A stretch of 64,000 nucleotides of DNA from Bacillus sp. Y1 (GCF_003586445.1 NZ_CP030028.1:1440501-1504500), one strand, 5' to 3'. Positions 44,188 through 55,443 are shown, counted from the stretch's first letter. Notes: a model not told the origin generated them from the letters alone. Made by a program: numbers and translations.

Positions 44188-44206
44188 ACTTATGAGGTAA
44201 AGAAGT

Positions 44207-44370
44207 TTGTACTTTGAAAATTGTCCAGCTCCAGCGCCCAGCAACTAGTGAACTTCGATCATCTCCCTACGATAAGTCAACAACATCGAATCGCTATCGC
44301 TCTCCGTGTTTCCTTTATCTCAGTCGAAGCTCTCCAGTCCATACGTTGCTAAACGGTCGCTACCGCCTTT
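44207..44370. repeat. structured intergenic repeat, copy C
   Basis: About 165 bp starting ACTTTGAAAATTGTCCAGCTCC and ending ACCGCCTTT. Internal blocks CTACGATAAGTCAACA and CCGTGTTTCCTTTATCTCAGT are shared with copy B; the 3-prime end has diverged more. It directly abuts the stop codon of rnjA on the minus strand. Confidence 0.75.
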
Positions 44371-46038
44371 CTATACCTCCATAATGATCGGTAGGATCAT
44401 TGGACGACGTTTTGTTTTTTCATATAGGAAAGGAGATAAAGTGTCGGTAATTTCATTTTTAATTTCCGACCATTGTGTTGTCTTTCTTTCCATCACTTTA
44501 TTTAAGTGCTTAGAAATTAGTGATTGAGCATCGTTAATCAGGTCACCGGACTCTCTCATATACACAAACCCGCGAGAGATGATATCAGGACCAGCAGCAA
44601 TTTTAAAGTCCTTCATATTAATGCTTACTACAACAACGACTAGTCCTTCTTCAGAGAGGATACGACGGTCTCTTAAAACGATATTACCAATGTCGCCGAT
44701 TCCGCTTCCATCGATATAAACATTTCCAGATGGAATCTTTCCAGCAACCTGTGCAGTATCTTCGCTTAAAGCTAGAACCTCACCATTATCCATAATAAAG
44801 CAGTTTTCTTCTTCTACGCCACAATCCACTGCAAGTTTGGCGTGCATTTTTTGCATGCGATATTCCCCATGGATCGGCATGAAGAACTTAGGCTTAATCA
44901 GTCGTAGCATAAGCTTTTGTTCCTGTTGTCCACCGTGACCAGAAGTGTGAATATCATTTAATGATCCATGAATAACATCTGCTCCCGCGCGGAACAGCAT
45001 GTTGATTGTACGACTTACACTAACCGTGTTTCCTGGAATTGGTGAAGATGAGAATACAACTGTGTCTCCAGGGTTAATTTGAATTTGACGATGAGTTCCA
45101 TTGGCAATACGAGAAAGAGCTGCCATAGGCTCGCCTTGACTTCCTGTACATAGAATCGTTAATTGATTAGCTGGAATTCGATTAATTTGTTGTGACTCAA
45201 TAAATGTATCTTTCGGTGCACGAATATAACCTAATTCTTGTCCAATGCGGATGGCTGCTTCCATACTTCTACCGAATACAGCAATTTTTCTACCGTGTGC
45301 TACAGCAGCTTCTGTTACTTGTTGAAGGCGGTGGATATTAGATGCAAAGGTAGCAAAAATAACGCGCCCTTCTACCTTTCTAAAAATATCCTGGATGCTT
45401 TCACCAACACGTCGCTCAGACATGGTGAAATCAGGGACTTCGCTGTTTGTACTATCAGACAACAAACAAAGTACGCCATCTTTACCGATTTCTGCCATTT
45501 TTGTTAAATTAGCAGGTTCCCCGACTGGAGTGAAATCGAATTTGAAATCTCCAGTGTGGACGATTTGTCCAGGAGGTGTTTTCACTACTATTCCATATGA
45601 ATCCGGAATACTATGGGTAGTTCGAAAGAAAGTAACCGATGTCTTTCTGAACTTGATGATGTCATCTTCTTTAATCTCGATTAATTTAGCCGTGCGAAGT
45701 AATCCGTGTTCTTCAAGCTTATTTTTAATTAAGCCAAGTGCAAGTTTTCCGCCGTAAATAGGAATATTTACTTCTCTTAATAAATAAGGAATCCCACCAA
45801 TATGATCCTCATGACCATGTGTAACAAAAAGGCCTTTAATTTTGTCCACATTTTTCACTAGGTAAGTGTAATCAGGAATAACGTAGTCAATTCCAAGTAG
45901 CTCGTCCTCTGGAAACTTAATACCGGCATCAATCAAGATAATTTCATCTTGGAATTGAACTGCATACGTATTCTTTCCGATTTCCCCAAGGCCGCCAAGG
46001 GCGAACACGGCCGTTTGATCATTTTTAACAAATTTCAT
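44371..46038 (-). CDS. rnjA: ribonuclease J1
   Basis: A 555-residue beta-CASP metallo-beta-lactamase nuclease with 5-prime exonuclease and endonuclease activity, central to mRNA turnover and rRNA maturation. Motifs: [10 protein letters not shown] near residue 74, SDSTNS, the beta-[12 protein letters not shown], and the C-terminal PIHGEYRM and SGHGGQQ. Length is standard. The rpoY stop lies three bases upstream of its ATG, so the two are cotranscribed and translationally coupled. Confidence 0.97.
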   Translation of the reverse strand: MKFVKNDQTAVFALGGLGEIGKNTYAVQFQDEIILIDAGIKFPEDELLGIDYVIPDYTYLVKNVDKIKGLFVTHGHEDHIGGIPYLLREVNIPIYGGKLALGLIKNKLEEHGLLRTAKLIEIKEDDIIKFRKTSVTFFRTTHSIPDSYGIVVKTPPGQIVHTGDFKFDFTPVGEPANLTKMAEIGKDGVLCLLSDSTNSEVPDFTMSERRVGESIQDIFRKVEGRVIFATFASNIHRLQQVTEAAVAHGRKIAVFGRSMEAAIRIGQELGYIRAPKDTFIESQQINRIPANQLTILCTGSQGEPMAALSRIANGTHRQIQINPGDTVVFSSSPIPGNTVSVSRTINMLFRAGADVIHGSLNDIHTSGHGGQQEQKLMLRLIKPKFFMPIHGEYRMQKMHAKLAVDCGVEEENCFIMDNGEVLALSEDTAQVAGKIPSGNVYIDGSGIGDIGNIVLRDRRILSEEGLVVVVVSINMKDFKIAAGPDIISRGFVYMRESGDLINDAQSLISKHLNKVMERKTTQWSEIKNEITDTLSPFLYEKTKRRPMILPIIMEV

Positions 46039-46041
46039 AAA

Positions 46042-46254
46042 TTAATCAATCTCCAATACTTTAAAATCTTCATTTAGTTGTTCGTACTCTAAGAATGCAC
46101 CCGTTACTGGTGTAACAAACTCGATATTGTATGGTCGGTCTGCCAATTTTGTACGGACTTCTCGTTCTGAATCCGCTTTAACATAAACGGTTTTTGTCTT
46201 TTCTCTTACAGGTACCTGTAATTTGTCTTCTTGAAAATAAACTTTAAAAATCAT
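46042..46254 (-). CDS. rpoY: RNA polymerase epsilon subunit
   Basis: A 70-residue protein matching RpoY (YkzG): MIFKVYFQEDKLQVPVRE, KLADRPYNIEFV and the acidic end. Epsilon binds core RNA polymerase of Firmicutes. The ATG at 46254 follows TAAGGAGAG; the open frame to 46320 has no better start. First gene of the rpoY-rnjA operon, as in B. subtilis. Confidence 0.92.
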   Translation of the reverse strand: MIFKVYFQEDKLQVPVREKTKTVYVKADSEREVRTKLADRPYNIEFVTPVTGAFLEYEQLNEDFKVLEID

Positions 46255-46422
46255 AAAAAAATCTCTCCTTATTCCGATAGTAACTTTTTCTATTATATCT
46301 AAAAATAACATGTATTTCATGTTTTTTCTCGTTTAATAGTAGGATTATGTAGAATTAACCATTATTTTACATTATTGCAAAAGAATATGTAGTGGCAATG
46401 ATTAACTTTACAATAAAGAAGT

Positions 46423-46500
46423 AGCCCTTCGCAAGTTTAGAAGGGCTTTCTCTTAGAAAAAATATATAGTATAAGAGCAGGCTTGGGGAAGCCCCAAGCC
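46423..46500 (-). other. three consecutive hairpins downstream of the 23-codon ORF
   Basis: Read on the minus strand: a perfect 9-bp stem GGCTTGGGG/CCCCAAGCC (46480-46500), an AU-looped stem CTCTTA/TAAGAG (46450-46477), then AGCCCTTC/GAAGGGCT (46423-46447) followed by CTTCTTTATTG. The first stem lacks an adjacent T run, so the set looks like a structured RNA 3-prime end with termination at the last stem. Confidence 0.5.
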
Positions 46501-46514
46501 AGGAAGGTAAAAAA

Positions 46515-46586
46515 TTATGCAATTGTTTTTTTACGTAATAATTCGTTCCACTGCCTAACAAGCTTTTTTCTAAGCTTCTTTAACAT
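46515..46586 (-). CDS. 23-residue basic amphipathic peptide, unrecognised
   Basis: ATG at 46586 with AAGGAG ten bases upstream and a stop at 46515. The sequence is MLKKLRKKLVRQW then NELLRKKTIA. It has nine Lys/Arg and one Glu; Leu2, 5, 9, Val10, Trp13, Leu16 and Leu17 fall on one helical face at 3-4 spacing. A TATAAT-like box is at 46678-46673 without a clear -35. It sits alone between the def terminator and rpoY and is followed by hairpins. It could be a small regulatory or membrane-active peptide, or a leader ORF; no relative comes to mind. Confidence 0.5.
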   Translation of the reverse strand: MLKKLRKKLVRQWNELLRKKTIA

Positions 46587-46731
46587 GGTGGATCATCTCC
46601 TTACAAATAATATTTAAACGATCCTTGTCCAAAGTAAAGAAAATTTGTCCCGGAAGCATTTCTTCTACTTATATTATATGATGTTTTAACAATTTTTCTC
46701 GTGGATAAAGTTGGTATTTTAGTGAATTCAT
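46587..46731 (-). promoter_or_regulatory. leader region of the small basic ORF
   Basis: About 145 bp between the def terminator and the 23-codon ORF. It holds an AT-rich -10-like box (TATAAT on the minus strand, 46678-46673), giving a leader of about 78 nt. I find no matching -35 hexamer and no known riboswitch pattern. Confidence 0.35.
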
Positions 46732-46760
46732 AAAAAAACTGCTGGTAGTTTTACCAGCAG
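46732..46760 (-). terminator. def terminator
   Basis: Stem CTGCTGGTA/TACCAGCAG with a four-base loop, followed on the minus strand by seven T. Confidence 0.88.
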
Positions 46761-46766
46761 CCATAA

Positions 46767-47321
46767 TTATCTTTCTACGGCAATTGAATGGTCAGGCACG
46801 TAATATGGGTCTTTTTTGTTTATATGATCATAAAACAGCACTCCGTTAAGATGGTCAATTTCATGTTGAAAAACAATTGCCATAATCCCTTTTAATCGAA
46901 GTTTAACTTCTTTTCCTTGTAGATTAAATGCCTTAACTGTAATTTTTGAATATCTTGGCACGAAACCGGGGAATGCTTCATCTACAGATAGACATCCCTC
47001 GCCAGAAGTAAGATAGGCTTTTTCTACGGAATGGCTAATAATTTTTGGGTTAAACAATGTATAGCTATGGAGTTGGTCTTTTTCATCTTTTGCATGAATG
47101 GCGATCATTCTTTTCGAAACGTTTATCTGGGGTGCTGCAATTCCAATTCCAGCTCGTAACTGATACTTCATTGCTGTTTCTGGATTTTGGCTATTTACTA
47201 AATATTCATGCATACTTGTTAACAGTTCAATATCTTCTTGAGAGGGAGGAATGGAAACTTCCTCGGCTACTTTACGTAAGGTTGGATGTCCATCCCGTAT
47301 GATATCATCCATTGTTATCAT
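46767..47321 (-). CDS. def: peptide deformylase
   Basis: A 184-residue deformylase that removes the formyl group from nascent proteins. The three motifs are intact: [14 protein letters not shown] with the metal Cys, and HEIDH with the catalytic Glu. Length and insertions match the type II enzymes of Gram-positive bacteria (B. subtilis YkrB). Monocistronic, divergent from ykyA. B. subtilis has ykrA between rpoY and def; here the small basic ORF occupies that position. Confidence 0.95.
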   Translation of the reverse strand: MITMDDIIRDGHPTLRKVAEEVSIPPSQEDIELLTSMHEYLVNSQNPETAMKYQLRAGIGIAAPQINVSKRMIAIHAKDEKDQLHSYTLFNPKIISHSVEKAYLTSGEGCLSVDEAFPGFVPRYSKITVKAFNLQGKEVKLRLKGIMAIVFQHEIDHLNGVLFYDHINKKDPYYVPDHSIAVER

Positions 47322-47570
47322 AAATACACGCTCCTAAGTTACAAGACTTTCACTCGTCCGTTGTTTATCGATAATAGTCTACCAAAGTTCGGTTCAAAAG
47401 TTAATCATCTCTTCCGGATTTTGCTTATTTAATACATATTTACGAATGTTAAGAAATATGATGTAACAAAACGGACAAGCCTAGCCAATTTTTAAAATAA
47501 AAGCATTGTAATAGTATTGTCATTCGTCCCACTACTAGATATAGTTAAATTGTTATAGGAGGGCTAAATT

Positions 47571-48239
47571 GTGCGTAAAAATCAACTTTTATTAGGTATC
47601 TTTTGTTTTACTTTCATCCTGTTTTTGTCTGGCTGTAGTCCTTTTCAATCAACACCCGAAAAAATTCACGAAGTGTTAGAAGATGTGGTAGAAAAAGAAG
47701 CTTTGTTTGAAGAACAGCAGGAACCGTTAGTGCAGTTAGAAAAGGACGAGCAACAATTATATGAAGAAATAATGGCACTTGGAACAAAGAATCTTGATGA
47801 TATTGTAAAAAAGTCTGATGAGGCTATAGAAATAGTAGATAAAAGGCAAGTTCATATGGAAAATGAACAAAAAAGCCTAGAGGAATCAGAAGAAGAATTT
47901 AAACGTGTGAAACCTTTAATTGAGAAAATTGATGAGAAGCAAGTAAAAAATAAAGCAGACGAATTATATTCCGTAATGACTGAAAGATATCGTACCCATG
48001 ATGAGCTTTATAAAGCATATACGCAAGGCCTCGTGCAGGACAAAAATCTGTATAATTTGCTAAAAGCAGAGGAAAGGTCTTTAGGAGAACTTGAGGAACA
48101 AATAGTTAAAATAAATCAAATATACGAACAAGTTATTGCAGCTAACGAAAAATTTAATGAGCTAACAAAGGAATATAATGATATTAAGCATGCCTTTTAT
48201 GAACTATCAGGATTAGATATAGAAGAGTCGACCAAATAA
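47571..48239 (+). CDS. ykyA: YkyA-family lipoprotein
   Basis: A 222-residue lipoprotein: signal peptide with lipobox LSGC at about residue 22, then a long charged region predicted as almost continuous coiled coil (repeated Glu/Lys with Leu/Ile heptads). Matches the YkyA family found just before pdhA in Bacillus. The function is unknown; a structural or cell-envelope role is possible. The start is GTG 47571 after AGGAGGG. It ends in a strong terminator. Confidence 0.82.
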   Translation: MRKNQLLLGIFCFTFILFLSGCSPFQSTPEKIHEVLEDVVEKEALFEEQQEPLVQLEKDEQQLYEEIMALGTKNLDDIVKKSDEAIEIVDKRQVHMENEQKSLEESEEEFKRVKPLIEKIDEKQVKNKADELYSVMTERYRTHDELYKAYTQGLVQDKNLYNLLKAEERSLGELEEQIVKINQIYEQVIAANEKFNELTKEYNDIKHAFYELSGLDIEESTK

Positions 48240-48256
48240 GGTCGGCTTTTTTTTGA
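48227..48256 (+). terminator. ykyA terminator
   Basis: Seven-base-pair stem GTCGACC/GGTCGGC with a six-base loop and eight T. Confidence 0.88.
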
Positions 48257-49794
<1,538 letters not shown>

Positions 49795-49797
49795 GCC

Positions 49798-50775
49798 ATG
49801 GCGCAAATGACATTGATTCAAGCAATCACGGATGCGTTACGTATTGAATTGCGCAATGATCCGAACGTGTTACTATTCGGTGAAGACGTAGGAAATAACG
49901 GAGGAGTATTCCGTGCAACTGAGGGTCTTCAAAAGGAATTCGGAGAAGAGCGCGTATTTGATACACCACTTGCTGAATCTGGAATCGGTGGTTTAGCAAT
50001 CGGTCTTGGTTTACAAGGTTTCCGTCCAGTAATGGAAATCCAATTCTTTGGTTTCGTGTATGAAGTTATTGACTCAATTTCAGGTCAAATGGCTCGTATG
50101 CGTTATCGTTCAGGTGGACGTTACAATTCTCCAGTCACAATCCGTTCTCCATTTGGTGGTGGCGTTCATACACCTGAACTGCATGCTGATAGTTTAGAGG
50201 GTTTAATGACACAACAACCAGGATTAAAAGTTGTTATCCCTTCTACTCCTTATGATGCAAAAGGTTTATTATTATCAGCTATTCGTGATAACGACCCAGT
50301 TATTTTCCTTGAGCATATGAAGCTATACCGTTCATTCCGTCAAGAGGTTCCTGAAGAGGAGTACACAATTCCGTTAGGAAAAGCTGACGTGAAGCGTGAA
50401 GGGAAAGACTTATCTATTATTACTTACGGAGCAATGGTACACGAATCACTAAAAGCTGCTGAAGAGCTTGAAAAAGAAGGTTTCTCAGTTGAAGTAGTTG
50501 ACTTACGTACACTTGCACCATTAGATATTGACGCTATCGTAGCATCTGTCGAGAAAACTGGACGTGCAATTGTTGTTCAGGAAGCACAGAAGCAAGCGGG
50601 AATTGCTGCTCAAGTGGTTGCTGAAATTAATGACCGTGCAATTCTTAGCTTAGAAGCTCCTGTATTACGTGTAGCAGGTCCTGATACTGTGTACCCATTC
50701 TCTCAAGCGGAAACAGTCTGGTTACCTAACTACAAAGATGTAATTGAAACTGCGAAGAAAGTATTAAGTTTCTAA
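49798..50775 (+). CDS. pdhB: pyruvate dehydrogenase E1 beta
   Basis: A 325-residue E1 beta subunit with the transketolase pyrimidine-binding domain ([16 protein letters not shown]) and C-terminal transketolase domain. Length and sequence are typical. Second gene of the pdhABCD operon; a 90-bp gap with a hairpin separates it from pdhC. Confidence 0.97.
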   Translation: MAQMTLIQAITDALRIELRNDPNVLLFGEDVGNNGGVFRATEGLQKEFGEERVFDTPLAESGIGGLAIGLGLQGFRPVMEIQFFGFVYEVIDSISGQMARMRYRSGGRYNSPVTIRSPFGGGVHTPELHADSLEGLMTQQPGLKVVIPSTPYDAKGLLLSAIRDNDPVIFLEHMKLYRSFRQEVPEEEYTIPLGKADVKREGKDLSIITYGAMVHESLKAAEELEKEGFSVEVVDLRTLAPLDIDAIVASVEKTGRAIVVQEAQKQAGIAAQVVAEINDRAILSLEAPVLRVAGPDTVYPFSQAETVWLPNYKDVIETAKKVLSF

Positions 50776-50787
50776 AATTTTTAATAA

Positions 50788-50820
50788 AAGGGGAATGGGT
50801 CACCATTTTCCCTTTCCTTA
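50788..50820 (+). terminator. hairpin in the pdhB-pdhC gap
   Basis: Arms AAGGGGAATGG/CCATTTTCCCTTT with a four-base loop, followed by CCTTATTT rather than a clean T run. Likely an attenuator or processing site that allows E2/E3 to be expressed apart from E1, as the internal pdhC promoter does in B. subtilis. Confidence 0.55.
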
Positions 50821-50865
50821 TTTGAAAAGTTCTGAATAAGCTCGTATCTATAGGAGGGTGAATAC

Positions 50866-52176
50866 ATGTCATTCCAATTTAAATTACCTGACATCGGTGA
50901 AGGTATCCATGAAGGTGAAATCGTTAAGTGGTTTGTAAAAGCTGGCGATAAAGTTCAAGAAGATGATGTACTTTGTGAAGTGCAAAACGATAAAGCAGTA
51001 GTTGAAATTCCATCACCAGTTGCTGGTACAGTTGAAGAAGTTCTAGTAGGTGAAGGAACAGTTGCAACAGTAGGTCAAGTACTTATTACATTTGATGCTC
51101 CTGGATATGAAAACCTTAAATTTAAAGGTGACGATCACGAAGAGGAAGCACCAAAGCAAGAAGAACAAGCTCCTGTTGCAGAAGCTAGCACAACTAACAA
51201 CGGTGTAGCAGAAACGCAGGCCTCTGTTGACCCTAATCGTCGTGTGGTTGCAATGCCTTCGGTTAGAAAGTATGCTCGTGAAAAAGGTGTGAATATTACT
51301 TTAGTTGCTGGTTCTGGTAAGAACGGTCGCGTACTAAAAGAAGATATTGAAGCATTCTTAAATGGTGGAGCAGCACCAGCAGCGGTAGAAACTGCACCAA
51401 CAGCTACTGAAGTTGCTACTGAAGCGGCACAAGAAACAGCTAAACCAGCACCAACACCAATTCCACAAGGTCAATATCCAGAAACTCGTGAGAAGATGAG
51501 TGGAATTCGTAAAGCAATCGCAAAAGCTATGGTTAACTCTAAGCATACAGCTCCACACGTTACATTAATGGATGAAATTGATGTAGCAAAACTTGTTGCA
51601 CACCGTAAGAAGTATAAAGATGTGGCAGCAAATAAAGGGATTAAATTAACATTCTTACCTTATGTAGTTAAAGCATTAACAAGCGCATTACGTGAATTCC
51701 CTGCTTTAAACACATCAATTGATGATGCAACAAGCGAAATCATTCACAAGCACTACTACAATATCGGAATCGCTGCAGATACTGAAAAAGGATTACTTGT
51801 TCCTGTTGTAAAGGATGCAGACCGCAAGTCTCTCTTCGCGATTTCAAATGATATCAATGAACTTGCAGGAAAAGCACGTGACGGTAAGTTAGCTCCTGAT
51901 GAAATGAAAGGTGCTTCTTGCACAATCACTAACATCGGTTCTGCTGGTGGTCAATGGTTTACTCCTGTAATTAACCATCCTGAGGTTGCAATCCTTGGAA
52001 TTGGTCGTATCGCAGAAAAAGCAATCGTTGTAAATGGCGAGATTGTTGCTGCACCAGTATTAGCATTATCTTTAAGCTTTGACCATCGTATGATTGATGG
52101 AGCAACAGCTCAGCACGCACTTAACCATATTAAGCGCTTGTTGAACGATCCAGAACTATTGTTAATGGAGGCGTAA
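50866..52176 (+). CDS. pdhC: dihydrolipoyl acetyltransferase E2
   Basis: A 436-residue E2: one N-terminal lipoyl domain with the modified Lys in QNDKAVVEI near residue 43, a flexible linker, a peripheral subunit-binding domain ([14 protein letters not shown] near 125), a second linker of Ala/Pro/Thr and the catalytic domain with the active His in [10 protein letters not shown]. It forms the core of the complex. TAGGAGG precedes the ATG. Its stop and the lpd start are four bases apart. Confidence 0.97.
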   Translation: MSFQFKLPDIGEGIHEGEIVKWFVKAGDKVQEDDVLCEVQNDKAVVEIPSPVAGTVEEVLVGEGTVATVGQVLITFDAPGYENLKFKGDDHEEEAPKQEEQAPVAEASTTNNGVAETQASVDPNRRVVAMPSVRKYAREKGVNITLVAGSGKNGRVLKEDIEAFLNGGAAPAAVETAPTATEVATEAAQETAKPAPTPIPQGQYPETREKMSGIRKAIAKAMVNSKHTAPHVTLMDEIDVAKLVAHRKKYKDVAANKGIKLTFLPYVVKALTSALREFPALNTSIDDATSEIIHKHYYNIGIAADTEKGLLVPVVKDADRKSLFAISNDINELAGKARDGKLAPDEMKGASCTITNIGSAGGQWFTPVINHPEVAILGIGRIAEKAIVVNGEIVAAPVLALSLSFDHRMIDGATAQHALNHIKRLLNDPELLLMEA

Positions 52177-52180
52177 AAAA

Positions 52181-53590
52181 ATGGTAGTTGGAGATTTCCC
52201 AATTGAAACAGATACACTTGTCGTTGGTGCTGGACCTGGTGGTTATGTAGCTGCTATTCGTGCTGCACAATTAGGACAAAAAGTAACAATCGTAGAAAAA
52301 GCAACTCTTGGTGGAGTTTGTTTAAATGTTGGTTGTATTCCTTCAAAAGCATTGATTGCTGCTGGTCACCGTTATGAAACAGCAAAGCATTCTGATGCTA
52401 TTGGAATAACAGCTGAAAATGTAAAAGTTGATTTTTCAAAAGTTCAAGCTTGGAAAGCTGGAGTTGTTAAGAAGCTTACAGGCGGTGTAGAAGGACTTTT
52501 AAAAGGCAATAAAGTTGAAATCGTTCGTGGAGAGGCTTACTTCGTTGATAACACAACTGTACGTGTAATGGATGAAAACTCTGCTCAAACATATAAGTTC
52601 AAAAATGCAATTATCGCTACTGGTTCACGTCCAATTGAATTACCACAATTCAAATATACGAAGCGTGTTCTTGATTCAACTGGAGCACTTGCATTAGATG
52701 AAATTCCTAACCATATCGTTGTTATTGGTGGAGGATATATCGGAACTGAACTTGGCGGTGCATACGCTAACTTCGGAACAAAAGTTACAATCTTAGAAGG
52801 CACTGACGAAATTCTAAACGGTTTCGAAAAGCAAATGTCTGCTATTGTAAAACGTAACTTGAAGAAAAAGGGTGCTGAAATCATTACAAAGGCACTTGCA
52901 AAGGGCGTACAAGAAACAGAAACTGGCGTAACAGTCACTTATGAAGTAAAGGGAGAAGAGCAATCTGTTGAAGCGGACTATGTGTTCGTAATGGTTGGTC
53001 GTCGTCCTAACACTGACGAGCTTGGTTTAGAACAAGCTGGTGTTGAACTAGGAGAAAGAGGAATCATAAAAATCGATAAGCAATGTCGTACAAACGTAAG
53101 CAATATTTATGCGATCGGTGATGTGGTAGAGGGTCCTCCATTGGCTCATAAAGCATCATACGAAGGTAAAATTGCTGCTGAGGCGATTGCTGGACACACA
53201 TCTGAAATCGATTATTTAGCTATTCCTGCAGTGGTATTCTCTGATCCTGAGTTAGCTTCAGTAGGTTATACTGAAAAGCAAGCAAAAGATGAAGGAATCG
53301 ATATAATTGCTGCTAAATTCCCATTCGCTGCAAACGGTCGTGCACTTGCACTAGACGCTGCAGAAGGCTTCTTAAAGCTTGTAACTCGTAAGGAAGATGG
53401 ATTAGTTATCGGAGCACAAATCGCTGGACCTAGCGCATCTGATATGATTGCTGAATTAGGCCTAGCTATTGAAGCAGGAATGACAGCAGAAGACTTAGCA
53501 ATGACGATCCACGCTCATCCAACATTAGGTGAGATTACGATGGAAGCTGCTGAAGTTGCACTTGGAAATCCAATTCATATTGTAAAATAA
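52181..53590 (+). CDS. pdhD: dihydrolipoamide dehydrogenase E3
   Basis: A 469-residue FAD enzyme reoxidising the lipoyl group. FAD motif [10 protein letters not shown], redox-active disulfide in [13 protein letters not shown] (Cys47 and Cys52 region), NAD motif [10 protein letters not shown], and the C-terminal HAHPT base. All are intact. In B. subtilis this E3 serves other 2-oxoacid complexes too. Last gene of the operon, with a terminator at its end. Confidence 0.97.
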   Translation: MVVGDFPIETDTLVVGAGPGGYVAAIRAAQLGQKVTIVEKATLGGVCLNVGCIPSKALIAAGHRYETAKHSDAIGITAENVKVDFSKVQAWKAGVVKKLTGGVEGLLKGNKVEIVRGEAYFVDNTTVRVMDENSAQTYKFKNAIIATGSRPIELPQFKYTKRVLDSTGALALDEIPNHIVVIGGGYIGTELGGAYANFGTKVTILEGTDEILNGFEKQMSAIVKRNLKKKGAEIITKALAKGVQETETGVTVTYEVKGEEQSVEADYVFVMVGRRPNTDELGLEQAGVELGERGIIKIDKQCRTNVSNIYAIGDVVEGPPLAHKASYEGKIAAEAIAGHTSEIDYLAIPAVVFSDPELASVGYTEKQAKDEGIDIIAAKFPFAANGRALALDAAEGFLKLVTRKEDGLVIGAQIAGPSASDMIAELGLAIEAGMTAEDLAMTIHAHPTLGEITMEAAEVALGNPIHIVK

Positions 53591-53595
53591 CAAAT

Positions 53596-53630
53596 AGACC
53601 TGCTTCCTATTGGATGCAGGTCTTATTTTT
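53596..53630. terminator. bidirectional terminator after pdhD
   Basis: Perfect eight-base stem AGACCTGC/GCAGGTCT, with TATTTTT following; overlaps the end of the convergent lipoprotein gene. Confidence 0.85.
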
Positions 53631-54000
53631 CATCCAGAACTTTTGCTATGGGCTGGACAATTTCTTCTACAGATTCTTCTCCGTTAACTGTAGCCACTAT
53701 TTCATTATTATAAACTACAAGTATGGCTGGATTGTCTTTTATGGTAAGAAAGTCAAGATACTCTTCAGAGCGATTTGGATTAATCGTCTTCATGTTTTTA
53801 ACGGCCTCAGGATAGGTTTTTTTTAATTCAATTAACGCATCATAATAGGCTGCCTCAAATTGGTATTCCGATTCATCAGAAAGAAAAATTAGTTGTTTGA
53901 CATTTTTATCAAAGGGTAAAACATCATTAGATTTTGAACGATCACAGGAAACGATAATCAGTAAGAGCATAATCACTATAAGCGTAGATAACCCTTTCAA
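53623..54000 (-). CDS. slp: Slp-like small lipoprotein
   Basis: A 125-residue lipoprotein with lipobox IVSC at about residue 18 and a mature domain that looks thioredoxin-like but has no CxxC pair. Placement after pdhD and before the SR1-speA locus matches B. subtilis slp, a small peptidoglycan-associated lipoprotein; sequence similarity is modest (KKTYPEAVK region). TTG 54000 with GGAGG eight bases upstream is the preferred start. Function is unknown. Confidence 0.6.
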   Translation of the reverse strand: MKGLSTLIVIMLLLIIVSCDRSKSNDVLPFDKNVKQLIFLSDESEYQFEAAYYDALIELKKTYPEAVKNMKTINPNRSEEYLDFLTIKDNPAILVVYNNEIVATVNGEESVEEIVQPIAKVLDEK

Positions 54001-54172
54001 TTTATCGCCTCCATTTTCTTTTTGTAATTTTCGAACATATTTTACCATAGAGTTGGGAAATTTTACTCAATGTCATCTATTTGTTACAGAAATGAAAAAT
54101 AGAATCAGAAGTTTAAACATAAAATAAAATAGGACAAGTGAGAATAGAAGAATAGAGCCGGTGGTGAACAGT

Positions 54173-54415
54173 ATGAAGGTTTACATAGTAATTATCATCC
54201 AATTAATGATATGGAGTGGATACACTCTTACTGAATGGCTTTCAAAGCATGATCAACTAATCTACAATATCTTAATGTTTTTTGTTTTTTTCTATTTAGC
54301 TATTTCAACTGGAAACCATATTATTCGTTCACCTAAAAAGACAATGATTGTAACTATGATTAGCTTGATGCTTTATAGTTCTTTTCATTTGACCATGACA
54401 TTTTTCATCTATTAA
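54173..54415 (+). CDS. small three-helix membrane protein
   Basis: An 80-residue hydrophobic protein with three likely membrane helices and short polar ends. The ribosome binding site is weak, so the exact start (ATG 54173 or GTG 54161) is uncertain. No recognised motif. It is convergent with the DUF1885 gene and ends just before a hairpin. Real membrane-protein composition and a good terminator argue for a gene. Confidence 0.55.
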   Translation: MKVYIVIIIQLMIWSGYTLTEWLSKHDQLIYNILMFFVFFYLAISTGNHIIRSPKKTMIVTMISLMLYSSFHLTMTFFIY

Positions 54416-54424
54416 AGATAAAAA

Positions 54425-54457
54425 AAGCAAGTGGCTAATAGGATAGCCTCTTGCTTT
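54425..54457. terminator. bidirectional terminator
   Basis: Stem AAAGCAAGTGGCTA/TAGCCTCTTGCTTT with one mismatch and a six-base loop; lies between convergent genes. Confidence 0.78.
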
Positions 54458-54465
54458 AATATTTC

Positions 54466-54903
54466 TTATTTTCTTGGGTAGTAGTACATGATTCGACCAT
54501 TAAACAAATGAAGTTCTGCTTGAAGTTTTTTAGCTACAAATTTACAAAACTCATTCGCTTTTCCTTTATCACCAAAAGTTGATGATTCTGGGAGTGTAAC
54601 TTGAATAAAAGTTTGTCTGTTCTCATTTCCATCCGCATCTACAATGGTTTCCTGGTCTACGCCTAATAAAATTGCATGATACCTGTCCTGATTGGAATAC
54701 AAATAAAACCAAGTTCCTTTACCTGATTGCTCTTCCTTTATTTCATAAGGGAAGGCTGATGCCTCATACTGCCAATCAAGTTGCTTTCCCGTCTTTGAAG
54801 TTATGTCCTTATAATAGTGAAAAAGCTCTTTTATTTCATCTGTGGTAACGTTTTCTTTTATTGATGCTGGCACGAGCTTTATGTATGCATTAGTAGCCAC
54901 CAT
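54466..54903 (-). CDS. DUF1885-family protein
   Basis: A 145-residue soluble protein that I place in the DUF1885 group by overall pattern (MVATNAYIKLVPAS, FCKFVAKKLQAELHLFNGRIMYYYPRK). No catalytic motif, signal or membrane segment. GGGGGG lies six bases before the ATG. It is not present between slp and SR1 in B. subtilis. Function unknown; family assignment from memory. Confidence 0.55.
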   Translation of the reverse strand: MVATNAYIKLVPASIKENVTTDEIKELFHYYKDITSKTGKQLDWQYEASAFPYEIKEEQSGKGTWFYLYSNQDRYHAILLGVDQETIVDADGNENRQTFIQVTLPESSTFGDKGKANEFCKFVAKKLQAELHLFNGRIMYYYPRK

Positions 54904-55075
54904 AATCCCCCCATTATTTGTACGAAAATATACATATTTCTTTGCTCATCTTCATTCTAGCATTGTATAAAATTAAAGTACAACAAGATATCGTTTTAAG
55001 TTGTGGTTGCTTTTCTTTGGGTCTGTAAGATATAATAAAATTCTAAATATTAAGAAAATAAAGGAGGTGGCAATA

Positions 55076-55375
55076 ATGGATTTTTTTGACAAGCTCTATG
55101 ATGAGCACGAAAAGGTCAGAGTTCGATTTGTCGGTTTTGCTACAGAACAAACGCGCTATGACTTTGGAATTGTTTACACAGATATGTTTTTTGGTAAGCC
55201 TCTCGTAATTTGTATGCAAACTGGCCGCTCAACACTCCTCGACCCTAAAGACCTCGATGATATCGAATACATTCAGTCAGCATTTAGAATAAAAGATCTC
55301 CAACAAGCGAAAGATTTAGTTGAATTCTTTTCAGAGGCTTTACCAGAAACACCTTTTCAAACACAATATGAATAA
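55076..55375 (+). CDS. DUF3055-type small protein
   Basis: A 99-residue soluble protein, RFVGFATEQTRYDFGIVYTDMFFGKPLV in two blocks, that I associate with the DUF3055 family common in Bacillaceae. Alpha/beta, acidic, no cofactor motif. AAGGAGGTGG precedes ATG 55076; the longer frame from 55001 is not supported by a binding site. Function unknown. Confidence 0.65.
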   Translation: MDFFDKLYDEHEKVRVRFVGFATEQTRYDFGIVYTDMFFGKPLVICMQTGRSTLLDPKDLDDIEYIQSAFRIKDLQQAKDLVEFFSEALPETPFQTQYE

Positions 55376-55443
55376 ATTGGACTTTGTACAGACCAAATAG
55401 GTCTGTAATTTTTTTTGTTTATATATTCAACATAAATTTTTAA

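Noticed and set aside
46367-46561. 64-codon open frame on the minus strand overlapping the small basic ORF
   Set aside because: It crosses the hairpins, has no ribosome binding site, and its composition (runs of Leu and aromatic residues from A/T-rich hairpin loops) is not protein-like. The 23-codon frame has a binding site.
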